DNA from: Macropodus opercularis | Lineage: Eukaryota; Chordata; Actinopteri; Anabantiformes; Osphronemidae | Direction: 5' to 3' | Length of the DNA: 64,000 bases | Assembly (NCBI GenBank): GCA_030770545.1 | Contig: CM061109.1 | Coordinates: forward strand, 12,322,001 to 12,386,000 | Shown: one piece after another, positions 28,109 through 42,927 of the stretch | Layout: each line of letters opens with the position of its first letter | How positions within the stretch are numbered: position 1 is the stretch's first letter | Made by a program: the position numbers and the translations under genes | The notes under the pieces: generated by a model | Databases searched by the model: none | What the model was told of the DNA's origin: nothing | Seen by the model: the letters and a program-made list of their open reading frames with translations, nothing else

Positions 28109-31100
28109 ATGTTCTCCTCCGTTACGCCGGTGCTGCTGATCACAGCCCTGGCCAGTGTCTGGGCCCAAGGCTTGTACGAGGAGCGGAAAACTACCACAAA
28201 ATCCAGGGTTAAACCTCTGGCTGCAAATTTTCACAATGGACAAGGTAAGAAAAAAATGTGTGTGTTTTTGGAGACTCAGGCTACTTAGATTAACTTTGTT
28301 TTGATAGACAAAAAAAGCCATACATGTTTAATTTAGACTGCACTGATCAACAGTATAGCTCCTCTGTAAAGTTTGTGAAGGTCTCTAAATAGAAGAAGAA
28401 GAACACCTACAATGTTTTGCACTGTTCATGGCGAATCCTTGCTCCAATTATGTGTGCACAGCCATCCTGGATGAGGACTGTCGCTTGGAGCTCTTCTTTC
28501 TGCTGGACAGCTCTGAAAGTGCCAAGGACAACCACGAGCAAGAGAAGCAGTTTGTGTTAAACGTGGTGGACAGATTTCAAAGGCTGAGTCTGCAGAGCGG
28601 CCGCAGCTTGAGTCTGAGGGCAGCTCTCCTGCAGTACAGCAGTCACGTAATCACCGAACAAACCTTCAGAGACTGGACGGGCACAGAGCACTTCAAGACG
28701 CTAGCGGCTTCCATCACCTACATCGGGCACGGTACCTACACAACCTACGCCATCACAAACATGACCAAGATCTACCTGGAAGAAGCCAACCCTGGAAGCA
28801 TCAAGGTAGCAGTGCTGCTCACAGACGGCATTTCACATCCAAGGAACCCTGACATTTTCTCTGCTGTTGCTGATGCTAAGAACCAGGGCATTACATTCTT
28901 TGTTTTGGGCATCACACGAGCTGCTAAGGAGCCAACTAACGTAGCACAGCTCCGTCTACTCGCCAGCTCCCCGACCTCCCACTTCCTACATAATTTACAA
29001 GACGAGGATGTTGTCGAAAAAATCATCAATGAGATTGTGAGTAAACGTCTCTAAGCAATGAATATACACAAATCAACGAATGCGATGCACCAATAAGTTT
29101 ACAATACTGATGGTTTTATTTATTTTTTCTATTTTTAGAGTGGCTTGGCCAATGAAGGAGTGAGTTCTATGATGACACATCCCATTCACAGACATCTGAC
29201 ATGTAATAATGTGCAATTAAGTGAAGGTGTCTACAGTCACGACAGGTTAATAAACACGTCTTTTCTCTTCGAAGTGCCCTGTGGCTGAGAGATGTGCCTG
29301 TGAGAAAGGAGAGAGGGGACCCAGTGGGCCTGCGGTAAATATTTAACTTCTCAAAACATCCTGCCGCCAAGGAGCAAGTTTTCTTTGAAGTGACTTGTCA
29401 GTTTGTCAAAAGCTGGTGGAGACAATCACAGTAACTGTCTGGTTTCCCCCTGTCAGTACAGCCTGAAAGTGTTGCATTTCCTCACCCATCTTCCAGTGTC
29501 AGTGAATCAGACATGAAAAGGGCAATGTAGTAAGAATCAGCACATATCCTAAACAGTTTCTGAGTGATGAGATGATCGCAGCCCTTCCACACACCCACTA
29601 ACCCTTTCAAACGTCTACAGGAGCAACCATTCAGCTCAGATAACAGGCAGCTCAGGTAATGTCAAGCTTTCCCTCCAATGGACGTATAATCACGCTGACA
29701 GACAGCTGTGTAGTCATTAACCAGGTGCTCTCTGCCCAGAAAGATTCTTTAAATTCTTACACTCTGACCAAGGCTCTTATAATTGCTCCCATTAGTTTAG
29801 TGGTTACAAACTAGCGTTTTCTGGAAAAAGGCAACCAACACCTGCTAACCAGGTGTAGCTCAAGGTCATGACCCCAGGTGCTAAGGACAAGACACCTCAT
29901 GCCTGGCTATGGGTCCATCTCTCACCTTTACTGTATAAGCACATATGTAGTAAGACGCATTCAGACGTTAGCTCATCGACCTTTCCCACCTGTGTCTGGC
30001 TCATATAATGTCTGCCTAAAGCAAAAAAAAGAGCTAGTTTCGCTCTCCTCAGTTTTCAGGTCATGGAATTTAGTGCATGCAGACTAGAGAGGAAAAGCTC
30101 ATAGGAAGAGATGAATCAAATCTTAACCCATATTTTGTTTGATTTTCCAGGGGAAGAAAGGTCGTCCTGGAGAGGATGGCGCTCCGGGGCTCAAAGGGCA
30201 AAAGGTGCTTTATGATAGATTAGTGGGCTTTGACAGCAGTTGTACGCCCTGAGAGTTAAAAAAGACAGTTTTAGGTACAACTGCACATATATAGTTATCA
30301 CATACTACAACTGATATTATGATCATGTGATTATTTTTTTCATTCTAATCCTGTATCCATGTATTGTCATGAATAAGTGTAATTGTGTCATATCAGGGTG
30401 AAGCTGGATTTAGCGGACTCCCAGGGCGAGAGGGCGTTGAGGTAAATGCAGTTTAATTTCAAATCTACAAAACATTCATTGGTGTCAGTTCTGCCCACTT
30501 ACAAGACAAAAACGTTGTTTTTTTTTCAGGGAAAACCAGGTTACAAAGGAGAGAAGGTAAGCAATTCTGGCTACTGGTAATGTACTGTAATATTTTTATA
30601 TTAGAAGTGTGATGCCTTGTAACTCCACACAGGGTGAGAGGGGGGAATGTGGCACACCAGGAATTAAAGGAGACCGGGTATGAAAGCACAACACGCTGAA
30701 TTTCACAATGAATTTCATGTTGTATAATTGTTTTAAGAACATTGAGCGTATTGTATTTGATGTTATGGTCTGTGTCTTTCCTCTGTGACGGTGTTTTAGG
30801 GTCCGGAGGGTCCAGTTGGAGCAGGAGGACTTAGAGGTCCACAGGTGAGAACAGAGCAGAGAATCCAGATCAGTATTCAGTATACCTGTCTATATAGAGC
30901 CAGTATATTTCTAATATGTATAGGGTATTCATAACAATAAGCATGTGATCATTGTTCCTATAGCTAAATAGTGTGTGACATAAACTAGCGGGGAAACACA
31001 ACATCACATGCTAATGTCAGACAGACACACACACACACACACACACACACATCTAAATGTTCTGGGCGTCTCTTTATTAATGGCTGTATGTTGTTCCTGC

Positions 31101-34100
31101 CCAGGGGCTACCAGGGCCGCACGGAGACATGGGACCGCAGGGCCCTCAGGGAAAGCCGGTCAGACCCTTTTAAGCAGCTCTCACTCACTTCCTCATGCAC
31201 ATCTGCTGTGACCTTTACATTTGCTTTTACGATCAGTTTGAACAAGAGGTTGTAGCTTTACCTACCCAGTGTTAAACATACTACACAGAAGCGTCTTTGT
31301 CTGGTAATAAACCCTTGTGTGAGTATTTGGGAATGAGCCAAAGTCTTCCCCATCATTATAACAATGAACCATTGGAAATATCTAATTACAGTTTCTCTTA
31401 ATGGTTGTATCCTGTTTCTAAATACAGACTAGGAAGTGCTTGTAGCACTATGGGTTTCTCCAAGACCTGCAGTTAATAATATACGTGAAAATAACATACA
31501 TATATGAACATACAGTAAAAGAGTCTTGGTGGTCAGGAAGACGTATAACACATGTTCCTCTCCGCAGGGGGAACGGGGCCCAGCTGGCCCTCCAGGAATT
31601 CAGGGGGAAATTGGTATTGGACTTCCCGGACCAAAGGTAAAACATTATTTATCCACTGATTATGCAATAGTGTGACTTTTTTTGAATGTTCAATTCATAT
31701 CTTCATTTCTCTCCACAGGGTGACATGGGATTTCAGGGCAGATCAGGTCCCCCTGGTCCCCCAGGTACAGGTGAACCGGGACTTCCTGTAAGTTAAGATA
31801 AACACAGACTTTGTGCTGTGTAGTAATCATGTTTGTAGTGTCGTGTAATCTCATAGGGAAACTGATCTAACAATGTTAGGGTGACACATTTTATATTGAC
31901 AGGGACCTCAAGGGCCACAAGGTGTTCAAGGGGAAAAAGGACCCCAAGGGGAAGGGTTCCCTGGACCAAAGGTATCTGAGTTATTAGAGATCACTCAACA
32001 TAGCTTGTCTAAAAATGCATACACTTGAGGAAGAGCTTGTCACCAGTGTTCTACAAAAACGCTACATACAGTGGAGCAGAAAGCTGCCTGTACACAAACC
32101 AGGGTAAAAGCAGCGTGGATGACATGAAAGGCCTGAATGATGTAACAATGGCCTGCAACTGTCAAAACCTGATCTCACAGTAAACTCACTCATCGCACAA
32201 CGCAACAGCTTCTCATTTTATTATTCCTCACTCCCATGTTTTGGGCCTGTGTAACTGAAAATGTCGTACAGTGTAGCATATGCATGGGGATTAACACTGA
32301 TGGTGACATATCAATCAGCACAAACAAACTTAACCCCAGTGAAGTGTGACTAATGCATAATAAATAACACATGTAGAAGGAAAATGAATAGCATCAGTAC
32401 TGCCTCAGGCTTTACTCCAGATCAAGACAAAACCTGCAGATAAGTGCGACGAAGGCAAGACCTTATTTATGAGGCTTTTGAGATTTTCTATAGATCTAAA
32501 AACACTTTAATTGTTACTGTCGCTTTTAAATTGCTAAAGTTGTCCTCAAGCAAGTTTGAATCAGATGTTTTTAATATATATTACATCCTGCTGCTCTCTA
32601 CCTTCTCTTTCTTGCTCTCACACTGCCATCACTTCATAATTTACAGGACTGAATATTACTGTTTAAACAGTTTCATACCTTGTGCATTGGATCATGTAAT
32701 ATCAATCACAAGAGGGTAACAAGACCCGACATGCTCTGCTTCCACGCGCTCTTCACTGAAAACAATGCATGTTTGGCTGTAACCCAGTGATGTAAGTGAC
32801 AGAACTGACCTGATTTTGTTGTACAGGGAGATCGGGGGCTCCCAGGACCAAGGGGTCCGAGGGGGCAGCAGGGCGCCGGAATCAAAGGAGAAAGGGTGTG
32901 TTTTACACTTTAAACTAGGATGGATATTATTACACTTGGTGTGACTTAAAATCATGAGTCACTGACAACAGGCACCAATGATTTTTCCATGTTGTTTCAC
33001 TTACAGGGTGAAATGGGTGTTCCAGGTTTTCCAGGACCTACTGGGCTAACAGGAGTGGGCCTACAAGGAGAGAAGGTCAGCAGAATATTGCTATCTAAAT
33101 GTTTATATAGACATGCATCTCATTTGTCAGGCACAAACCATGATAAATGCAACAGAAGCACATCCTGCATTGATACCACTCTAAACTTTAAAAATCATGC
33201 AGGGAATTGAGGGTCCGAGAGGTCCACCGGGACCTAGAGGGGTTCCAGGGGAAGGGTTTCCTGGATCCAAGGTTTGTTACAACTATGGTAATAATATCTA
33301 CATGTGCCATACTAACACTGTTATGTTAACAACGTATGTCATCCTGCTACTTATGTTTCCAGGGCGACCAAGGTTTACCAGGCGAGCAGGGAGCTCCAGG
33401 AGAGGGAGGCATTGGTGAGCCAGGTCCAAAGGTAACTCACTACATCCTGACTAATAGTGATAAACCTAATCATTCTTTTTGGTCAAGCTACTAAATCCAT
33501 CAACTGCTGTTTCAGGGAGACCCCGGAGCAGCTGGATTAGCTGGGGTGCCTGGTCTCCCAGGAGAGGATGGAGCTCCAGGACAGAAGGCACGTGCACACC
33601 TTCCACTCTGTGACCCAGTTTCTTACTGTTTCTTACTTTATCTACTAGCATATGAAAGATTTTGGACACAGGATTATACAGATTGGGTCCATGTCTCATC
33701 TGCTTCTCTTGTTTAGGGTGAGCCTGGTTTACCTGGGTTAAGAGGTCCTGAGGGAGTCCATGGAATTGGCATTCAAGGGGAGAAGGTGTGCCTTAGTTTA
33801 ATATGCATATTCTGGTTTAGTGCTTTGTATTTTGTATAACAACAGATGTCAATTTTATTTATATCATCTGCAGGGTGACCAGGGACAGAGGGGCATCCGT
33901 GGTTTACATGGACCTCCAGGGATTTCTGGACCCTCTGGACCAAAGGCAAGAAGCATTTTTTGTAGTGTGACCTAGTGCTGCTGTATTATCTCCTGTGCCT
34001 AAGCATTTATGACATAATAAGTCCAAATATGTTTGTTGCCTTTTTCGTACAATAAACAAAAAAATGCAACTTCCAGGGTGAACGTGGCATACCAGGCCAG

Positions 34101-37100
34101 CAGGGCATACCAGGGCTGCCAGGACGCTCGATGTCAGGCCCAAAGGTAAATACACCATTCAACTGTGTCTTAATGCTGACCTTGGCAGCGTGAAAACACT
34201 GTACCTTTGTTGTCTTGTCTCCAGGGGGATGTAGGTCCTGCTGGTCCCTCTGGTCCTATTGGAGAAACAGGGCTCGGACTGCCCGGCCCAAAGGTTAATG
34301 CTGCCATTTTTGGTTTTACAGAGTTTCCCCTGAAAAGCATTTTTATACAGTTTGTTGTGCTGCTGAGCTTCATTGCAAAAAATGTTGTCTGCCCAGGGCG
34401 ACCATGGTCATCCGGGTTTACCAGGTCCAACTGGACCAAAAGGTGAAGGCATCCCTGGCCCTATGGTGTGTATCACCTACAGTGATGTTACAAATTATAC
34501 CAACCAGTGAAATCATATGCAGGTTGTCAGCCCTGTGTACAGGTCTTCACTCCGTCTACTACTGTTTTAGGGTCCCCCCGGAATGCCAGGACTACCGGGT
34601 GAGCCTGGACTAGAGGGAATAGGAGTACCTGGACCAAAGGTTTGTGTCTATACTGGATGTGCTTTGGCAGTTTGTCTTTTTTGTATGTATGGTAATATCT
34701 ATGTTGATGCTCATAGACTCTGTTTTGTCCAGGGTGACATTGGCTTCAGAGGATTGCCAGGTTTGCCTGGCCCACCTGGAGAGGGCTTACAAGGACCCCC
34801 AGTAAGAATCTACCCCACACAGTGGGGAAAATTTAAATTTTAATTAGAAAAAGCATTATATATTAAAAATTAGAGAGCACTACACAATCATAAGATCATT
34901 TATTGTGTGTATGTTTTCATGTTTAAGCTTATGGTCTGGTTACTTTAAAACTTTTTTTTCAAAACCTAAGGGTAATGCTGGCAGGCCAGGGCCTGCTGGT
35001 CCTGTTGGACCTCCAGGAGAAGGTATCCAAGGCCCAAAGGTACAAATTATTTTAGGCTCTTCACAATCTCAGCAAGCACAAGCAGGGCACTATGATGCAA
35101 CTACTAGATGTTGAAATGTTCTACAACAGAGAAATGCCAGATAAGTTAGTTGTCATTAAATCTGACAAAAATTTATGATCTACATGTTTGGATGTATCTC
35201 CCCTGTATTATGAAGTAAACACAGAGTCACATTTCAGGGTGAGCCAGGATCTCAAGGTATGACTGGACCCAGAGGGTCTCAAGGAGAAGGCTTTCCTGGT
35301 TCCAAGGTGAACCATTCAAACACAGGTTTCATTCATTTTGCTGAAATATAATGAAAATGTATCCTGCTGATTATACCCCCTCCCCCTCCACGTTACAGGG
35401 TGATCGTGGATTACAGGGGGAGAGAGGTATGAAAGGTACGAAAGGAGACATGGGAGATCCTGGGGTCCCCGGTGAAGCAGTAAGTAAAACAAGACAGAAC
35501 ATAAATGTTTGATACCTGATGCTTATCATTGACAGTAGATTAGCAGTGAGGTTAGCACAGATAAATATGATACAGTAGTAAAGTAGCAATGAAAACACAA
35601 TAATCACCCTCATTACCACCTCATAAGAGATAAGACCTCATAGAACACAACACAACAGAAATACTGAGTCTGTTTTCTACTTTTCTCAGGGAAGACCCGG
35701 AGCAAAAGGAGAACAAGGCCTCACGGTAAATTTATCAATCCCACAAATGCTGATCATTAAATTCTTAGTGATTTTATAATAATGGAAATGATTTTGTTTC
35801 AGAGAGAAGACATTATTAAGATGATCAAAGAAATCTGCGGTAAGACCACAAGTAAAATGTAGTTAATAGTTCACTGCTGGTTATTTCAATTAGTTGCAGT
35901 GCTAATGTCAGTGGATGGTCTTTTACTGAAATTTTACTTATAGTACATTTGACATTCATTGCCCCTAGAGGATGAAATGTTACTACTTTACCTCCAGAGT
36001 ACAGGAGGTAACAGTATGTCAGGTTCTTACACACAAGGTTTTCACACAAATGTTATATATATGTTTTCAGGATGTGGCATCAAGTGCAAGGAAAGGCCGA
36101 TGGAACTGGTGTTCGTCATCGACAGCTCAGAGAGTGTCGGACCTGAGAACTTTGAAATCATCAAGGACTTTGTCACCAGATTGGTGGACCGGACCACAGT
36201 TGGACGCAACGCCACCAGAATCGGACTGATCCTCTACAGCCTGGAGGTCCACTTAGAGTTCAACTTGGCTCGCTACATGAACAAACAGGATGTCAAACAG
36301 GCGATCAGAAAAATGCCTTACATGGGCGAGGGCACTTACACTGGCACGGCAATCAGAAAGGCGACTCAGGAGGCTTTCTTTAGCGCCCGGCCTGGAGTCC
36401 GAAAAGTAGCCATTGTTATCACCGATGGCCAGACCGACAAACGAGAGCCCGTCAAGCTTGACATAGCTGTGCGGGAGGCTCATGCTGCAAACATTGAAAT
36501 GTACGCCCTGGGTATTGTCAACTCTTCGGATCCTACACAGGCCGAGTTCTTACGAGAACTCAACCTCATTGCTTCTGACCCTGACAGTGAACACATGTAC
36601 CTCATTGATGACTTCAATACATTGCCAGGTGATAATTACTGTCAGACGTTGTAAAAAGCCTGCCTACCGTAGTGTTTTCGTTAAAAATAATATTTCTTTT
36701 GTTTGTTTTTAGCACTGGAGTCTAAACTTGTCAACCAGTTCTGCGAAGATGAAAATGGTGCTCTTATTTACAATCATATCACAAACGGACACTGGAATGG
36801 CAACAACGGGTATGGTCGTGGTACTAGTGGAAACAATGGGCATAAAGATGGCAATGGTTACGGAAATAACATAAATATAGGAAATAGTTACAATTATCAA
36901 GAGGAAAAAAATGAGAGGCTCGCCAACAGCCGAGGACGTGGAGACATTTTCATGCTGCCCATCAGTGCTGATCCACTCCCTGTTCAGGTATTAGCTGAAC
37001 CCTCATCTGTATTGTCTTATTTGACGAAATATTTTTTCAATAATTGTGTTCCAGAATGATTTTTTGCTGTTGTCTTATTCTAGGTGGTGGAAGACGAAGA

Positions 37101-37950
37101 TGGTGAAGATTTGGACATAAGAGCCCAATTACGAGGCAGTAGCAGTGGATCCGCAGTCAGCAAAACAACTCTGTTGGCACCCGTTGGGAGAGAAAGTGTC
37201 ATCTCCAATGAGGCAGCCGTTCCACCTTCATCATCTTCATCCTCGTCTTCTGCAACTGCTTCTTCAACACAGGGTTCGGTTTCATCATTAAACATGAATC
37301 TTTTGAACGCAGCAGTGAGCCCTGTCCTGCCTGAAGGTGAGTGCTGCCTTGCCCAATTGCATTTTCACCAACATCCACAATCTTACCATTGTGAGCAGTG
37401 ACTACATGTCCTTTGTGCATAAGAGTTGGGAAATGGTATCAATCGAACAGAAGCAAGTATGAATTAACTATGTAGTCTGTCCCTTACTATACCTCATAGG
37501 TTTTATGACTCCACCAATGAAAATAGACTCAATACTTAAACAGACTTAATACTAAACACCTGTTTGATATTGCACCCTTGCAACCTTACAGTAACTTCAT
37601 TGAGATTAAAATGTTCAAACAATTCAAAGAGCCTGTGTCTCACACCCTCACTCCTTCAGAGGAGCCTCTTCTCGATCCTCGATGTAGCCTCATACTGGAC
37701 CAGGGCACCTGTCGAAACTACAGCATTCGCTGGTACTATGACAAACAGGCCAACGCCTGTGCACAGTTTTGGTATGGAGGCTGTGGTGGAAATGACAACC
37801 GTTATGAAACAGAAGATGAATGCAAGAAGACTTGTGTTCGATTCAGAAGAGGTAATTTTTATAGATTATTTTTACATTTTATATATAAATACATTGTCCT
37901 CTTATTTATGGGTTTCTGATCATTATTCTTTCTCGTCCCAAGCTGGATAA
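28109..37950 (+). CDS. col28a: Collagen type XXVIII alpha chain (VWA - collagen - VWA - Kunitz)
   Basis: Secreted collagen of the von Willebrand factor A superfamily, linked in the family to basement membrane around peripheral nerve. The ATG opens a signal peptide (MFSSVTPVLLITALASVWA). The first VWA is on 28462-29036 with MIDAS residues DSSES and LTDG. A 21-nt microexon (29139-29159) and a Cys-rich exon (29275-29334) follow. Next come 25 short Gly-X-Y exons (30151-35725) coding about 530 residues of collagen, against 528 reported for human COL28A1. Exon 35803-35839 links to the second VWA (36071-36628; DSSES, ITDG). Then come an Asn/Gly-rich linker (36713-36987), a Ser-rich linker (37084-37336), a Kunitz domain with all six cysteines and Arg at P1 (37660-37851), and an 8-nt last exon (37943-37950). 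Fish have col28a1 and col28a2 genes. The surroundings differ from human COL28A1 on chromosome 7, so a col28a2 copy is plausible but unproven. Confidence 0.93.
29335..30150 (+). other. Collagen XXVIII intron before the Gly-X-Y exons
   Basis: This 816-base intron lies between the exon ending GERGPSGPA and the first full Gly-X-Y exon. I see no exon, repeat or RNA in it. The introns 31159-31567 and 31972-32826 of the same gene are likewise featureless. Confidence 0.5.
31025..31051. repeat. (AC)n microsatellite
   Basis: About 13 AC dinucleotide units in a collagen XXVIII intron, roughly 50 bases before the acceptor of exon 31105-31158. This is a typical fish CA repeat and likely polymorphic in length. 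Confidence 0.9.
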
Positions 37951-39004
37951 AAGGAGTGAAAGCCTGAAGGAAATGACCTCTTCTGCTCTACAGCCTGTGA
38001 TATTAATGTGATACATTCTGTCATTTGTCACTCATTAGATTTTATGCACTTTTCTAATACTCACAGTACAAGTCCTCACACTCGACTTCAATCAGTGTTA
38101 AATAGTCAAATCCTGAACAAACATGTTGCTATTTATTGAAAGCAAATCACCAACTTCTACAACAATTGACTTAATTCCCTCAAATAAATAGTATTGAGCT
38201 TAACATTATTTAGCCAACGGTTTACTGTCCAGTGTGTAAAGCAGCAACCTCAAAATTAAATATTAAACTGTAGATCATTCTCTTACCCCTTTGAGCCATT
38301 TGCTTTACAAACACAAAATGTGTTTCCAGCAAGGCTGTGATAATAAGATATGTGTTTACCTTTAGTTGATTTTTGTATGTTCTGTGTCCATTCAGGTTAA
38401 ACTTGGTAGCTATGATAGAGGGCTTTGTTTGTGCAGGTACTGTTTCTTAGAGGTCTGCTGTGAATGTCCACTCAAGGGATGAAGGTCGAGGCTTCAGTTC
38501 ATTAAAGGCCTATTTGTTTTGCAGTATGTGCAAGTATATCTGTGCTGTATATCTGAGTAAATGTTTTAATTGTTTTTTAATAATAAAGTATACAATAAAT
38601 GACGGGTGTCTTTTATATGTTTATGTGTAGCTTGAATATTATCACTGCAAAGTCAAAGTAAATATAGAGAAAACATTTTACTTTAAAAATGTGACTCATA
38701 ATAATAAAAATGAGCCAAACTAAGTTTTCTTTCCTTCTAAGTAAAGCACAATAAAAAAAAAATTCAATGTACATTAATTTCTATGTCTAGCTAGTTAAAG
38801 AGTAAATTAGTTTCCTGCATTCTTTAAAGATTTGAAAGACTTGAAATGAAAAATGAAATACTGCGAGTTTGGTGTCCAGAACAGGTTTGGCTCTCCGGGC
38901 TTGCCGTCTGTTGCCACGGTGATTGTGACGCTAACCTGACTCTGGCAGCTTAGTCGGACTCTTAAGCTAAACGCGTAGCTAGTGGCTAACACAACGCTCC
39001 AGTC
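37951..39004. promoter_or_regulatory. Collagen 3' UTR and bbs5 promoter with X-box-like site
   Basis: After the collagen stop codon about 630 bases of AT-rich 3' UTR lead to AATAAA-type signals at about 38583-38600. The bbs5 promoter follows. At 38910-38923 GTTGCCACGGTGAT resembles an RFX X-box: a perfect GTTGCC half, a 2-base spacer, then GGTGAT for RGYAAC with two mismatches, about 80 bases before the bbs5 ATG. BBS genes are classical X-box/RFX targets. Binding here is inferred. Confidence 0.5.
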
Positions 39005-42039
<3,035 letters not shown>

Positions 42040-42927
42040 AATAATGCACCTGAACATATTGTGTGTGTGTGTATATGTTAAATGGAAGTTGTATAGTTAT
42101 ACTTTGAACTATATTACATGTTTATTAGACCTTTTTGCGGGGCAATTTTTGTAAAGTATATTTCTTCCAGGTGATAGAATGTGAAATATATTTTTTGAGT
42201 CAAGTATTTAAATAGACATTGAGTGTGTATTTTTAAACATTATATTTAGCCGTGTACAGTTTCCCATACAGTGTTTGTGTGTGGAAAGAACACAGTGGTC
42301 TGAGGCTAAATACAAAGCTGCACAAAGCTCTGAAGTATTTTCAAAATGTTCAAAGAGAACAAACTGTCATCTCCTATAGCAGCAGCTGTTCACTGACCCT
42401 GTCTACTTAGGTAATTCCCTTATGGATGCACACAAACACACACTGTAGTGAAACATTCATTGCAATGAGTGAGTTGTGACTCACTGCACATGTACCCGTA
42501 GATGTCACTACAATACTTGTGTATTGTAGTTTAGTAAACGCCATCCATATCTGTGAACACAGCACTGAGTGAAATAATCCTGCCACTGTGTTACATTCAT
42601 TCTCTTAAGATATTTTCACTTTCTGAGATAGGCAGGGGTTAATAAAACACAAAGATCATGGGTTATTTTTGTCTGCTTGTTCAACAATGTTGTTACTAAT
42701 CACCAGGGTGACAAGGCTCCACAGTTGTTTTTACCCTATGACAGCTGTGTGAGCGCCCTGATTTGGCCAACCTGAATTCTTCATGGATGGGCTGGTTGGC
42801 TATATTTAGAGGGGTGCAGTTATATTGACGTGGCTTCAGACCTGGCTTCCTATAGTCCTCGGTTTTCACCAGCTAGGAGAGTCTGTAGTGAACATCCTCT
42901 CTTCCATTCACTTCCTGTCTGAGAAGA
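42040..42927 (+). promoter_or_regulatory. bbs5 3' UTR and klhl41 muscle-type promoter
   Basis: A candidate bbs5 AATAAA lies at 42641-42646, although it is 600 bases past the stop. Just before klhl41 there is an E-box CAGCTG (42742-42747, MyoD type) and a perfect MEF2 site CTATATTTAG (42800-42809, consensus YTAWWWWTAR), which may also serve as the TATA element about 120 bases before the ATG. These fit a skeletal-muscle gene. Function is inferred from motif and neighbour. Confidence 0.6.
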
